A stretch of DNA of 64,000 bases. It comes from Arctopsyche grandis (lineage: Eukaryota > Arthropoda > Insecta > Trichoptera > Hydropsychidae). Shown piece after piece: positions 21,510 through 31,679 of this stretch. The notes under the pieces were generated by a model, which made no database searches, was not told the DNA's origin, and saw only the letters and a list, made by a program, of their open reading frames with translations. A program made the translations under genes and the position numbers. How positions within the stretch are numbered: the stretch's first letter is position 1; each line of letters opens with the position of its first letter. The stretch covers positions 8,597,001-8,661,000 of the forward strand of contig NC_135358.1 in assembly GCF_051622035.1 (NCBI RefSeq), written 5' to 3'.

Positions 21510-23449
21510 TTACCTAGTGCATCTATACAGGTGTCCTATTCCAAAATAGGAGCACTTCAACAATCTTTGATGCGCTATGTTTGAAAATGTGTTGTCTTCT
21601 GCGAGGTCGACTTCTAATTCACTGTCCCTTAGCGCGTCGCCATTTTGGTAGTTGCCCATACTCGCGTAAGAAGTTAATATCTCTCCTGGATCGAGTCCAG
21701 CAGCCCTTTTTCCATATCGGCTGCCCATGAAGAATCTTTAAAAATTTCGAAAAGTTATACTTACATATGTTTAGGCAAAATACTATACAATTCTCGAATT
21801 TGGAAAACAAAAAGTATTAAGATGGGATATATGTAGTACTTTTGAAAAGAAAAATCGAACAAGAGTAAACTGCCACTTCTGGTTGAGGAGTGCTTACCAA
21901 GTTTTATACATAACTTGCTATTACGCTTAAACATCTAGGTATGAAATTTCAGTTCAATAAACCAAAAGGTTTCTGAGAAAAACATAAAAAACCTCGATTC
22001 TCTAGAGTAAAAGTACTAATTTCGGTTCAGATAAAAATATTTAAGAAATATAAAGTTATAATTATTATTTTTTCTAGTACATATAAAAAAAATTTAGTCC
22101 GATTCAGTTAGTGGTTTGGGAGATAATTGAATTCAAAAACTAAAAAAAAAGGGGACACCTATAAGGGGTTGTATCATTTCCAGTCAACTTCAAAATTGGA
22201 ATAAAATTTACATCGTGTCGATAAGAATTTCAGTAACCGATACTAAGTTTCAGTTCGATAGGACTAACGGTGTTCAAAAAATCCCCAAAATACACAGACA
22301 CACACATACACTTTTTTTCTAGATCATGAAAAAGGGATCAGTAATCGATTCTGAGTTCTAATCAGTCAAAATATCGAGTTCGAATTTTCGCATCACAAAA
22401 CTTCATCTATTGTTACTACGTACATAGATAAAGTAAAAACAATTAAATATAACTTTTATATGAATTGTATTAACTTTTTCCACGAATTAATTTTTATATC
22501 AATCAAAACCCAAGTATGAATTGTTAATTGTCTCTGTTGATAGATTTTTAATGTATTGTAATTGATTCAGGTTGTAAGTGGTTAAAAAAGTCCACTTTCA
22601 AGCATATGTGGAGTGTTGGGTTACTTTTAATATTTACTCCCTTCCTTAAAAGGATAAATAAATAGGAAGTTGATGTAATTGTAAGTCGCCATCTTAATTC
22701 GCGACCTTGCCCAAAAATCAACCCTTAAATTATTTGTCTCTAAGGAAATGTTCTCGAATCCGAAAGTCGTACGTAGAAAACATAATGGAGGCTGCTACGT
22801 TAATCAACCACGTCTGTTTAGTGTAACGCAATTTAATAGGGCTGTCAGTCTTGTGGACATCCTCATTTACTTCGTGACGTCATAAAACATACACTCTATT
22901 GTTTTACCGCGTGCGAATAACGTTAAAAGCATCCTTATGCCTATACGAATATGCTTAGTTTATATGAACATACATATGATATTTTAGAAACTTTCGCATA
23001 TGGAAATTGTTGTTTGGGAAAAGCGACGTGATATTTTGAGTTTAATATGGATGCAAGAGAATTTCTGAATCCTGAAGTATCCTATTATAATTAAAAAATC
23101 TATTATTATTTTTAAATATTGACATAGCATACTTATCTGTCCTTGGTGTGACTTGTACTGTAGATCGCGGTGGTGCTGATCTTCCGTATCTGGATCCCAT
23201 GTAGAACGGTCTGTTTTCTATAATTATTGTTTTTATTTTTATTTTAGATTTAGTCATATGTCCTTCGTAGCGGTGTCGTCTGAGGTACTTACGATCGTTT
23301 TTCTTTTCTTCGTAAAATGATTGAGCGTTCGCTATAGCGTACAAATATGGCGAAATGATCAGATAAACGAGGAATAGTTTTACTGGAAAACCATTTCCAA
23401 ATATATTCGGTGCGTGACGACCCGACGATTGGTTGTTTGACATCTTCAT
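21510..23449 (-). CDS. RYa: RYamide neuropeptide precursor
   Basis: Minus-strand gene with exons 23293-23449 (start), 23133-23217 and 21510-21735 (stop), 468 nt, 155 residues. Exon 1 encodes a hydrophobic signal segment (VKLFLVYLIISPYLYAIANA). Exon 2 gives PFYMGSRYG followed by R; the exon 2/3 join gives DKFFMGSRYG followed by KR. Glycine before Arg or Lys-Arg is an amidation and cleavage signal, so the peptides end in SRY-amide, like insect RYamides (for example FFLGSRYamide), ligands of an NPY/RYamide-type G-protein-coupled receptor. Donor GTATGC (23132) and acceptor TTTAAAG (21736) restore the second peptide's frame exactly. The 75-bp intron 23218-23292 is a multiple of three and open throughout, so it could be retained. 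Exon 3 ends where AGGTAAAT is both stop and possible donor, so a further exon is not excluded. Confidence 0.85.
21840..22440 (+). repeat. Interspersed repeat inside the RYamide intron
   Basis: Related segments occur inverted at about 37450-37570 and 56985-57320 (shared blocks include catctattgttactacgtac, and the blocks around accgatactaagtttcagt). Noncoding and AT-rich. No TIR or duplication was defined; class unknown. Confidence 0.5.
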
Positions 23450-23473
23450 ATTTAATGAGTAGTTTCGATGGAC

Positions 23474-23490
23474 CTGAAATTAAAATAAAA
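23474..23490 (-). promoter_or_regulatory. Splice acceptor in the RYamide 5' leader
   Basis: On the minus strand a T-rich tract ends in TTTAATTTCAG, 24 bp before the ATG at 23449. The mRNA therefore probably has at least one upstream noncoding exon; candidate promoters are at 26.44 kb and 36.65 kb. Confidence 0.6.
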
Positions 23491-24106
23491 ATACATTTCT
23501 GTCTTATAAAAAAATACATATAATATTACTCAAGAGACCTTGCATCGGAATATAATTAAGTATGATAAGTACATAGTATGCACGAGTATCTATTGTATGT
23601 ATGTAGATAGGTATGTATTTCTATATAGGAATCGATACGTTTTAATTTTATTTTAGGCAACTCGTGCAAATAGCCTTCTTTTACACACAGGCGGCTTTGA
23701 GCTGGACTTCCCTTTGGTCTTTGAGAACAGCTGCAAAGCGGTAATTGGACGAGGAAAACGATACAGATTTACAAAATTTAATTCAAAGCAATGCAGTTTT
23801 ATGTAGAATTTTCAAATTTTAATCCTGGAAAATTTTCGTTCGCAAATATGTTTTACGCAACGGCTTAACCTCAACCTGAACCACAAGATGTCAAAATTAG
23901 GACTTTTCGGCAAATACGTATTCCACTAAATTCAGAACGGTCGTAAAGTTTCAAAAAGTAAATACGTGTGATTCAACAGTATGACGCGAGTCCAGAGATG
24001 AATACAATTTGTTTGGGATGAAAAAGTAAAGAATGAAGTTGATTGTTGGAGTTTACTTACTATTATATAAATATTATACATACATATGTAACTATTGAAA
24101 GCACCC

Positions 24107-24152
24107 AAAAACGAATTGTTTACCACAATTCGTTGGTAAACAATTCGTTTTT
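24107..24152. repeat. Perfect 19-bp inverted repeat with 8-nt loop
   Basis: AAAAACGAATTGTTTACCA at 24107-24125 is exactly complementary to 24134-24152. It could extrude a hairpin or encode a stem-loop RNA. It lies upstream of the RYamide coding exons; no family recognised. Confidence 0.7.
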
Positions 24153-24588
24153 ACCTCTCTTAGCTAAATAAAGTTAAATTTTATGTACTCAATATATGAA
24201 TACACATATGTAGAAAAATAGTAAGTAAATATGTATATGTACGTTTGTACTAGAACGCAACGAAGATTTGTTAGACGGATTTTTCGTATTTTAAAAGTCA
24301 ATAGAACGGATTCAGAATTAGAGTTACCAAATTGTTGATCTGAAGCAACAGCACAACATTTTGCAAAACCCACTTATTATTCCAATTTAAATAACAATAC
24401 TAATTAATCATTTTTTCCCAGTAGCGAGGTCGAGGTTTCAAATCCCGGCCGGGATTGAGTAATTGTTTTTATTTTTTTATTATTTATTATACCGCAGTGG
24501 CATAATCGAGTGATCCAATGTGCCACTGTGTCCATTAGTTAAACTTATTTATTTATGTAGGTTTGCAGCAATATATTTTTTTACAATA

Positions 24589-24860
24589 AACACGACATCT
24601 ATGGCCAAACAATGTTCAGAAGTATTGTAAGTATCAACAGAGACATCTATGGTCAAAAATTGTATCAGTGAAATTCGAGATGCTGAAAACTGGAAACATG
24701 CGAGAAATGGGTAAAGGTTGCCAATTTGTTGAATCGTTTAAATGAAAATCAGATAAATTGGCAATATCTGTTAGGAAATGGCCGACTTGGAGTCACATAT
24801 CCAAGGTATGGCCAGCAGCAACCGGTAGGATTGAACCCGTGACCATTTTGTAATAAAATA
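24589..24860 (-). mobile_element. tRNA-derived SINE, reverse copy
   Basis: Minus-strand body blocks (GATTTTCATTTAAACGATTC, GGCCATTTCCTAACAGATAT) and a head with the B-box-like GGGTTCAATCCTACCGG match other copies. A tRNA T-arm-like scrap at 24425-24455 may be the head of another, older SINE. Confidence 0.6.
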
Positions 24861-25051
24861 GGCATTCCACTTACCGTTTCTCACAAATTGGTCGCAAATT
24901 CGAATTTGTTGATAGCTAAAATTTACCTACATTGTATGTAGAATGTGTTTATGTAGGAGTTATATGCAAGTTTGACCATAGGTGTGGATTTGTGGGAAAC
25001 CTTTCATGGCACATATGGTCAAATTAAATTAAACTACAACATATGTTTATA

Positions 25052-25515
25052 TGGCCATCAGTATGGCTCGGTGGTTGCGTTTATGTTTAGCACCGAGTGA
25101 TTACTGGGTTCGATCCCATGCTAATCTTTAATACTGCTGGTTAGACTTGGATATTTGTGACTCCAAGTCGATCTTTTCTTACCAGAGTTTGCCAATTTAT
25201 CTGATTTTAATTGTTGAAGCGGTTCCTCAAATTGGCAAAAATCATCCTACCCGCTGTCACAAATATCTGAATTTGATTTAAGTACAATATTTTAAAAAAT
25301 ATGTACAAGTCTAAATCCATAGATGTCTCAATGGATTAATTCATTAATTAATTGTTAATTTCGTGTCCTTTAATTAATTAATCGTATAGGAAGTTTAATT
25401 AATTAATTAATTTAATTAATTAAACTTTAATTAATTAATTGTATTTAATTAATTGTATAGGAAGGTGCATTGGGGTCTACCTGTCGAGCCTTCCTGGTAT
25501 ATATGTACATAGTGG
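25052..25515 (+). mobile_element. tRNA-derived SINE with expanded TTAA tract
   Basis: A box TATGGCTCGGTGGTTGCG and B box GGGTTCGATCCCA, then the body (CTCCAAGTCGATCTTTTCTT, TTTGCCAATTTATCTGATTT), the block GTACAAGTCTAAATCCATAG, and the shared tail (GGGGTCTACCTG...GCCTTCCTGG). Between body and tail is a palindromic TTAATTAA-rich tract (about 25330-25455). Confidence 0.75.
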
Positions 25516-25730
25516 TGTCATCTCAATTTTGGAACAACGGTTTTCCAATATTTTTTCAAAAATGTATACTTTTTTTTTCGTTCAAGGCACTATCACATGA
25601 GTTCATTAAATTTTCAAGATTTGTATAATTTTTTCACAAAAATTATATGAATTTTTAGATTAAATAACGGTTTCCGGATATTTTTGGTTTTTAACAACCT
25701 ATGGAAACCATTAAGGTGACACCACTGTAA
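25515..25730 (+). mobile_element. MITE family C, copy 1
   Basis: AGTGGTGTCATCTCAATTTT at the left and AAGGTGACACCACT at the right form the TIR. The interior strongly matches 49239-49490 (ttttcaagatttgtataatt and atgaatttttagattaaata), and an inverted longer copy lies at 48272-49228. Confidence 0.7.
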
Positions 25731-26172
25731 TGTACATATGTATCAATGTAAAAAAAAGTATTTATAAATGATGCATAAGTACGGGTGCAGATCTAATAAA
25801 ATGTTTTAATTGATAATTTTTATTATTATAATGAAGGCTATGACGGTTTTTTTTAAATCAGAATGACGTCATCTATTAACGTTAAAAGTTTGACATCACA
25901 CATATTCCACGGTCTCAAAACTTCTAAACCTTATTAGCGTAGTCCTGAATAAAAATGAATTATTAACCACAGTTGAAACTAAGACGAAGAAATTTCCCCG
26001 CGTGACTTTTTGAAGTAAAACGAAAAACTTAGCTAATCATGAATACGTCTTGGCGTATGTAGTTGCAAAGAAAGTAATATATATTTTTAAAGACAGTCGT
26101 TCATTATTGAATATATACTTTTTTTACTTTTCTAACGTATGAATGCATTGCGATTCAAATTGCCTGCTATTA

Positions 26173-26364
26173 TGGTAAGTGGCGCGTCCCACCATTCGTT
26201 CGTTCTCTCATGCCCTCATTTATTATGCTCGTTGCATTTTGAGAAGCAAACGAAGCGCTATCAACTCTCGGTGATATTCTCGCCGTTTTGGAATCGCTGA
26301 CGTCGAAAATTTCCCGCGCATTTTCCTCGAGCGCCAACTCCATTTTCATTATCATTAAAAAATA
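26173..26364 (-). CDS. Possible coding exon of unknown function
   Basis: A minus-strand frame from ATG at about 26362 (MIMKMELALEENAREIFDVS...) runs some 60 codons with mixed, non-repetitive composition (ELALEENAREIFDVSDSK, then RVDSASFASQNATSIINEG). It lies about 80 bp downstream of a TATA/Inr-like pair at 26444-26472. No domain recognised. An out-of-frame ATG precedes it. It may be a first coding exon, a leader of the RYamide gene, or chance. Confidence 0.2.
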
Positions 26365-26443
26365 CGCACACGCACACACAGACACACATCCCCCAGTTGC
26401 GTTGTATTTTTCCGATTGTTGCGAATTTGTAACCGAGTAAATA

Positions 26444-26472
26444 TGACGGCTTTTGACAACTGTGTCTATATA
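26444..26472 (-). promoter_or_regulatory. Candidate core promoter (TATA + Inr), minus strand
   Basis: TATATAG starts at 26472 on the minus strand and an initiator-like TCATATT has its A at 26444, a spacing of 28 bp, typical of focused insect promoters. It points toward the RYamide gene about 3 kb away. Confidence 0.35.
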
Positions 26473-27054
26473 CGGCCCATCGTCAAATAACCCGATTTCC
26501 TATTTAGAATCGATGCCTTTTTTCCAATAAAGGGAAACAAATAGACTGAAGGAACGACTCCCTTTGGATTTGTATGTTTATTTTAATTAAAAAACGAATG
26601 TAATGATAAAAATAATTTAAACTTGATTTGCGTAGGTTTCAATTGTGATATATTTTTTTGTTTTTGCTGTATCGAGATTAATTAAGAATTTAGTCTGTTC
26701 CAGAATGTTTTGTAGAATCCTTTTGAGAATATTCAAACCGTATTATATTTGATACGTTTTCACATTTTGCATATTCATACGTGTTTTAATATTGAAATTT
26801 CGCAGTTTAGTCTAGTCTAGTCACTAGTCTATTTTACGGTCCTACAAAGGTTCCCGTGTTACATGCATATACATATGTATGTAAGTACAAGATTGTAAAA
26901 TCTGATAAGTATCAAGTACACAAGAGTAACAATAATCCCGGTTTTCAATGTCTAAAAATTTTGAAAATGAAGAGGAAAGGGGATAAAAAATTGGTGATTG
27001 GTGAAATTGGTGATCGCCAATTTGGTGAGTAACCGTTTCAACAATACCGTTACA

Positions 27055-27290
27055 AATAGCAACATAACTCAAGTGGTCAGTGTTAAATGCTTTCAAATGA
27101 GGAGTCGTGTGTTCAATCCCTGGCTCAGTGTTGCTGGGTAGACCTTGAAGATATGTGACTCCAAGTCGATCGCTTCTTATTAAAGTTTCCAATTTATCTC
27201 ATTTCATTGTTGAAACGGTTCCAAGCCGTTGGAACCTGTTGGCAACCTATCTTTATTTGTCGCCATTATTTGAATATAATTTATAGTATA
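27055..27290 (+). mobile_element. tRNA-derived SINE copy
   Basis: Head with GTGTGTTCAATCCCTGG (B-box-like) and body GTGACTCCAAGTCGATCGCT, TCATTGTTGAAACGGTTCC. The 3' part is short or degraded. Confidence 0.6.
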
Positions 27291-27325
27291 TCAAATCTAT
27301 TGATCATACTAGTTGTTTCATAGAT

Positions 27326-28277
27326 CAGTGCTTCCCAAATTGGGGGTCTCGCGGGGGCCGCGAAAATATTCAGTATAAAGTAAAAATATTCATTTATGAA
27401 TATTTTTCCACATTAAATATTTAGGGAATGTATATATTTAAGTCTGTTATAATAATATAATAAGTTTTCATATAATAACACATTATATGAAAACTTTCCA
27501 ACAAAAGCTTTCTTTGTGGTCAAAAGGTATTTATTAGTCAAGGATGCACGGAGATGTTTTCGTATTTGAATGATTTTCTCACGAATAATGAAATATCACT
27601 ATCGACTTCAGTGAAAAATGTTATACTTGATCACATGGCCGAATCGATACTATTTTTCAAAAAATATTTCCCAAACTTGAATGAGGATGAAAGGTACAAT
27701 TTGATAAGAACACCATTTGCCAAGTCCTTAAAATATGATCATATTACGTCAACAGCCCAAGAAGAGTTGATTGATATCAGATCAGATAATTTGTTTGAAG
27801 TGGAATTTAATGAAAAAAATATTTCAGAATTTTGGTTAAGGCGATAGCAAGAATATCCTGCTATTGGAAAATAAGCCCTGGTAACTTTTATTCCTTTCGC
27901 GACTACGTACCTATGCGAAACAGCATTTTCGTCATTACTTATATTAAAAAATAAGCAAAGGTCATGTCTTTCCACGGAGACTTTGGAAAATGCTTTGTGA
28001 GTTAGCATTTCTGGCATTGAACCCGATATCGATTTGTTATTTAAAAAATACCACCTCATCTATCGCATTAAATTGTTTCATGTGTGTATAGTTTTTATTT
28101 AAAAAAAAAGTTTTTAAGCAAGTTCCTATAATTTTGTGCTGAATATAAATATGTGTATTATAATTGTAATAATTACTGCCAAATAAACCTTTTAACAAGA
28201 AAAAATAATTTTAGGGACCGGGAATTAATTCTTTCAGATTTAGGGGGTCGTGACGTGAAAGTAATTGGGAAGCACTG
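27326..28277 (+). mobile_element. hAT element (ZBED5/FAM200-like), second copy
   Basis: TIRs CAGTGCTTCCCAA and TTGGGAAGCACTG, and an exact 8-bp duplication TCATAGAT (27318-27325, 28278-28285). 952 bp, same family as 17207-18540 but uninterrupted and in the opposite orientation. It keeps only the C-terminal transposase region with several stops. Confidence 0.9.
27554..28059 (+). pseudogene. hAT transposase C-terminal fragment with stop codons
   Basis: 97 open codons from 27554 (NDFLTNNEISLSTSVKNVIL...; KKYFPNLNEDERYNLIRTPF) end in TAG within the 'WLRR-QEYPAIG' block. The frame continues with further stops through IPFATTYLCETAFSSLLILK and a CLSTETL-like block. Clearly non-functional; the same region is less damaged in the copy at 17426-17731. 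Confidence 0.8.
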
Positions 28278-28289
28278 TCATAGATGACG

Positions 28290-28568
28290 CTATTTTATAA
28301 AAATGAATGTCTGTCTGGCTGTGTGTCTCGAATAGGCTCCTAAACCACTGAACCGATTATGATGGAACTTTCAGAATTTGTTGTATGCATGTCCGGGAAG
28401 AGTACTGTGAAAAAAAACGGGAATGGAAATGGGAAAAACGGGAATGAGTGTCATTGCAACGCAATAATTTCAAATGCGTTCGCTGCCTGTGTTTTTCCGA
28501 CATATGGGAACGGGAACGGGAATTGCATGCGTTATTTTGGCATTACATAGCATGCCGGGTTCAGCTAG
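28290..28568 (+). mobile_element. Non-autonomous Helitron
   Basis: The 5' part AAAAATGAATGTCTGTCTGG then AGGCTCCTAAACCACTGAAC is the leader common to insect Helitrons; the 3' end GCCGGGTTCAGCTAG is followed by T. The exact start is blurred because the hAT element inserted at its left edge. The middle is rich in GGGAACGGGAA-type repeats shared with 57993-58396. Confidence 0.65.
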
Positions 28569-28609
28569 TTGTATAAAACTAATTGTATTGTAATGCTTAA
28601 AAAATTGTA

Positions 28610-28790
28610 ATTGGCCAGGAAGGCAATGAAAAATAATGAATTCAGATAAGTTGGCAAATTTTGATAGAAAATGATTGATCTATATATGTATAATACATAT
28701 GTATATATTATATATCCAAGGTCTGGCTAGCAATATGGCTGGATCAGGGCTCGAACGCGTGACCCCTCAGTTGTTAGTATTTAAAAATGA
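28610..28790 (-). mobile_element. tRNA-derived SINE fragment, reverse
   Basis: Body (GAATTCAGATAAGTTGGCAA on plus) and head (CAGGGCTCGAACGCGTGACC) are in reverse orientation; a TATA/TATG microsatellite separates them. Confidence 0.5.
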
Positions 28791-28799
28791 ATAAACATA

Positions 28800-30720
28800 T
28801 CCCAAGAAGGGAAAATTGAAGCATAAATTATTGGAATAGTCAGAACAATTTAATTGAACGTATAATTTAGAAGCGTGTTATTCTGAATTCGCCAGTTACA
28901 TATGTTTTTGATTTTTTGATTTTTAAATGCTTTTTATTATTACGAAATTATGTTCACAATACATCTTATATCTATTTTAATAGCTACTGATCTACTGATC
29001 ATTTTCTATTTTACAATTTTAATTTAATTTGGTTAGTAATCACAGTATTATATTATTCTAATGTTAATCTAAAGCATAATAGGAAAAAGAGCTGAAAAAC
29101 CTATTTACAATCCTTATAAATGTTCATAATACATCTAATACATAATATTAATTAAAGACTATCTAAAGTCGATGACCTAAAGCAGATTGTGTTTAGGTAA
29201 TCTGTGTAGTTACATATGTATATTAGTTCTATTGTATAGATTTTAAAGCCGAGTGTACTGCACTTAGAAACTTTCGTATTTACCAACTCTTTCAAGACGT
29301 TATTGAACTGCATATGCATATGTAAGAGCATGTAGCGCAATGTTCAACGCGATTTTCGCATACGTACATACATATGTACATATGTAGGTATGTAGTACTA
29401 AATCGAAAATATCACCTCGGGCTAAATTCAGATATACATACATAGATATACGTACAAATCGAATGCAACTTGATTTTAAATTATTCGCCAGGTATAAATT
29501 TAAATTTAAATATAAATGAAAGTCGAATACGAATCAATGTGAACTGAACCGAACGTAACCTCAAAAATGATTTGAATTCGCTTTTTTTTATTTCCTTAAA
29601 TTTATTCGAGCGTTTTTAAATAGCCCGAGAAATTAAAGAATAACAGCAGCGACGTTTTCCACATACGCTCGATTGAATCTTCGATGTCAGACGAGCGAAC
29701 GGCAAAGGAGATGGAATGGGGTGCTAAAAGATATTGCTTCTAACAAAGGCAATACTCATCGTCGATGTGACAAATAAAACCAAATATTATTCAAAAAATT
29801 GACTTCATTTAAAAATAATATCATTATGTTCTGCGTCGAACGACCGACGCCCGGTCTAAAATTTGCGCCTTGAGACCGCCGAGTACCATTTTAACGGTTC
29901 GTTTTTGAATTGCTTGCGCGATTGTGTTGCGATCGATTTTCACAAGAATATTCTCGTCCTTATTTCGAAAGCTTATTACATGCAAATATGATACGTTGAA
30001 TTGAATTTCTTCATATTTTTGTGTATACTACGTGAAACGTTTATGCGAGCCGTAGGTACGTGACATATTATACACGATAAAGCGATGAAAATTCACATAC
30101 GTGGCAAAAAAAAGTATTGCGAAATATAAAAGAATAAAAGAGACGAACACGGAAACGTAAATTTAATTTAACGTGCATGTTGTGTATTTTAAATATTGAT
30201 TAAATATATTTTTTAAATTTATATACAAACATTATGAGCCGGAGCGAAAAAATGGGAATTTTGAATTTACTACGATGGACCTAGTGGGAAACTTAAGTCG
30301 TTACATAAAAATTTTCATCGATTTTAAACAATGTTCTGTTGCTTTCAACCAATTGATTTATCTCGGAAAAATTAAAAAAAAAGTGGATTTTTTCTTTAGA
30401 TTAGATAAATTTAGTCACCAATTTCAGATCAATTGGATCTATTATGCTTTGTTTTGACTGATTAACAAGAATTCAAAGTCGCCGATTTTCCTGAAATTCT
30501 TATAAAAAGCTTGCCACGCGCAAAACGGGCATTTGTATGGCCGAAGTGGACTTTTAAAAAAACCGCCATTTTTTACGTACCGTCGCTATCTTGATTATAA
30601 AAGTTGTTAAGCTTCCTTGGGTATTTATCTTTATTAAAATTTTCGAAAAAAAATACGAATTTTAATATATACAGCAGGCCAATATATACATATACATATG
30701 ATTCATAAATTATATTACAT
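28800..30720. other. Intergenic, mostly unexplained
   Basis: AT-rich with microsatellite patches up to about 29560. From 29640 to 30030 the DNA is less AT-biased and CpG-rich, with one 67-codon minus-strand frame lacking an early ATG (29824-30027). I recognise no domain. Beyond 30040 it is AT-rich with nothing supported. Confidence 0.35.
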
Positions 30721-30727
30721 TTTACAT

Positions 30728-31180
30728 TACAGCCACAGCGTAGTAAACTGATGGATATTGCATACCAGTATAGAGGTCGTGGTTTTCCGGCCAAATAAAC
30801 TACTGCGAGATCTTGTAGTTATTTAAAAACACAGATCGACCGTCTCCTGTTAGAATTTTCCGATTTTTCTAGTTTAATTGTTGTGACGGATCCAATAAAT
30901 CGGCATATTTCTCCTCAGTTTCTTTGATTGCCATTCAATCGGCATATTACAAATTCGAATTATTAGCATCTCGAATTAATTGAATATTATAAAAATATGT
31001 TACCTACATAATGCATTTCTCGGAAATTTTCCGTGTATCAAAATTTTGTTGATTGTCTATAGATGTCTCTGTTGTATGCTATGTACTGTTATTTTTGGAA
31101 AATTATTAGTTCTAATGTACAAAAATAATCTAAACGTATGTGTAGCCTTGGGGTAATTCCTGACATGGCACATATTTTTA
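30728..31180 (+). mobile_element. tRNA-derived SINE copy
   Basis: Degraded head (GTAGTAAACTGATGG...GAGGTCGTGG), body (CAGATCGACCGTCTCCTGTT) and distal block (CATAGATGTCTCT-like, GGGGTAATTCCTGACATGGC) that matches the reverse copy at 15966-16400. Confidence 0.6.
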
Positions 31181-31203
31181 TTTTTTATTTTTACTTACAT
31201 TTA

Positions 31204-31675
31204 TATACCAGGAAGGCCTAACAGGTAAACCCCAATGCGCCATCCTGGACGATTATATACAAACATTGATATACAATTTTTAGAATTATTTTAACAAAGC
31301 ATCATAGAGACTTATAGAAAAGATTTTGATAAACTTTATTATATTTTCGGAGCATTTTGTTTCAATGAGTGAATCGTAAAATTTCGAGATTCTTAGAAAC
31401 TCGACATTTGCGAAACATTTATGGACAAATTTGCAGCATTTTTATACGAATCAGCGAAATTTGAGATGCTGGAAACACGAAAATTGCGAGAAATGGGTTT
31501 AGGTTGCCAATTTGTTGGAATCGTTTCAATGAAAATCAGGTAATTTGGCAAACACTGATAGGAAACGATCGAGCTGGAGTCACAAACCAAGGTCTGGCCA
31601 GCAGCAGCTAGTGGGACTCGAACCCGTGATCAATATATTCGAAAGTATATATGGTAACACGCTGCTGGTAGTATG
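31204..31675 (-). mobile_element. tRNA-derived SINE, reverse copy
   Basis: Left end is the shared tail (ACCAGGAAGGCCTAACAGGT on plus); right end has the head with CACGGGTTCGAGTCCCACTA on minus. It immediately follows a plus-strand copy, so the two lie tail to tail. Confidence 0.7.
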
Positions 31676-31679
31676 ATGT

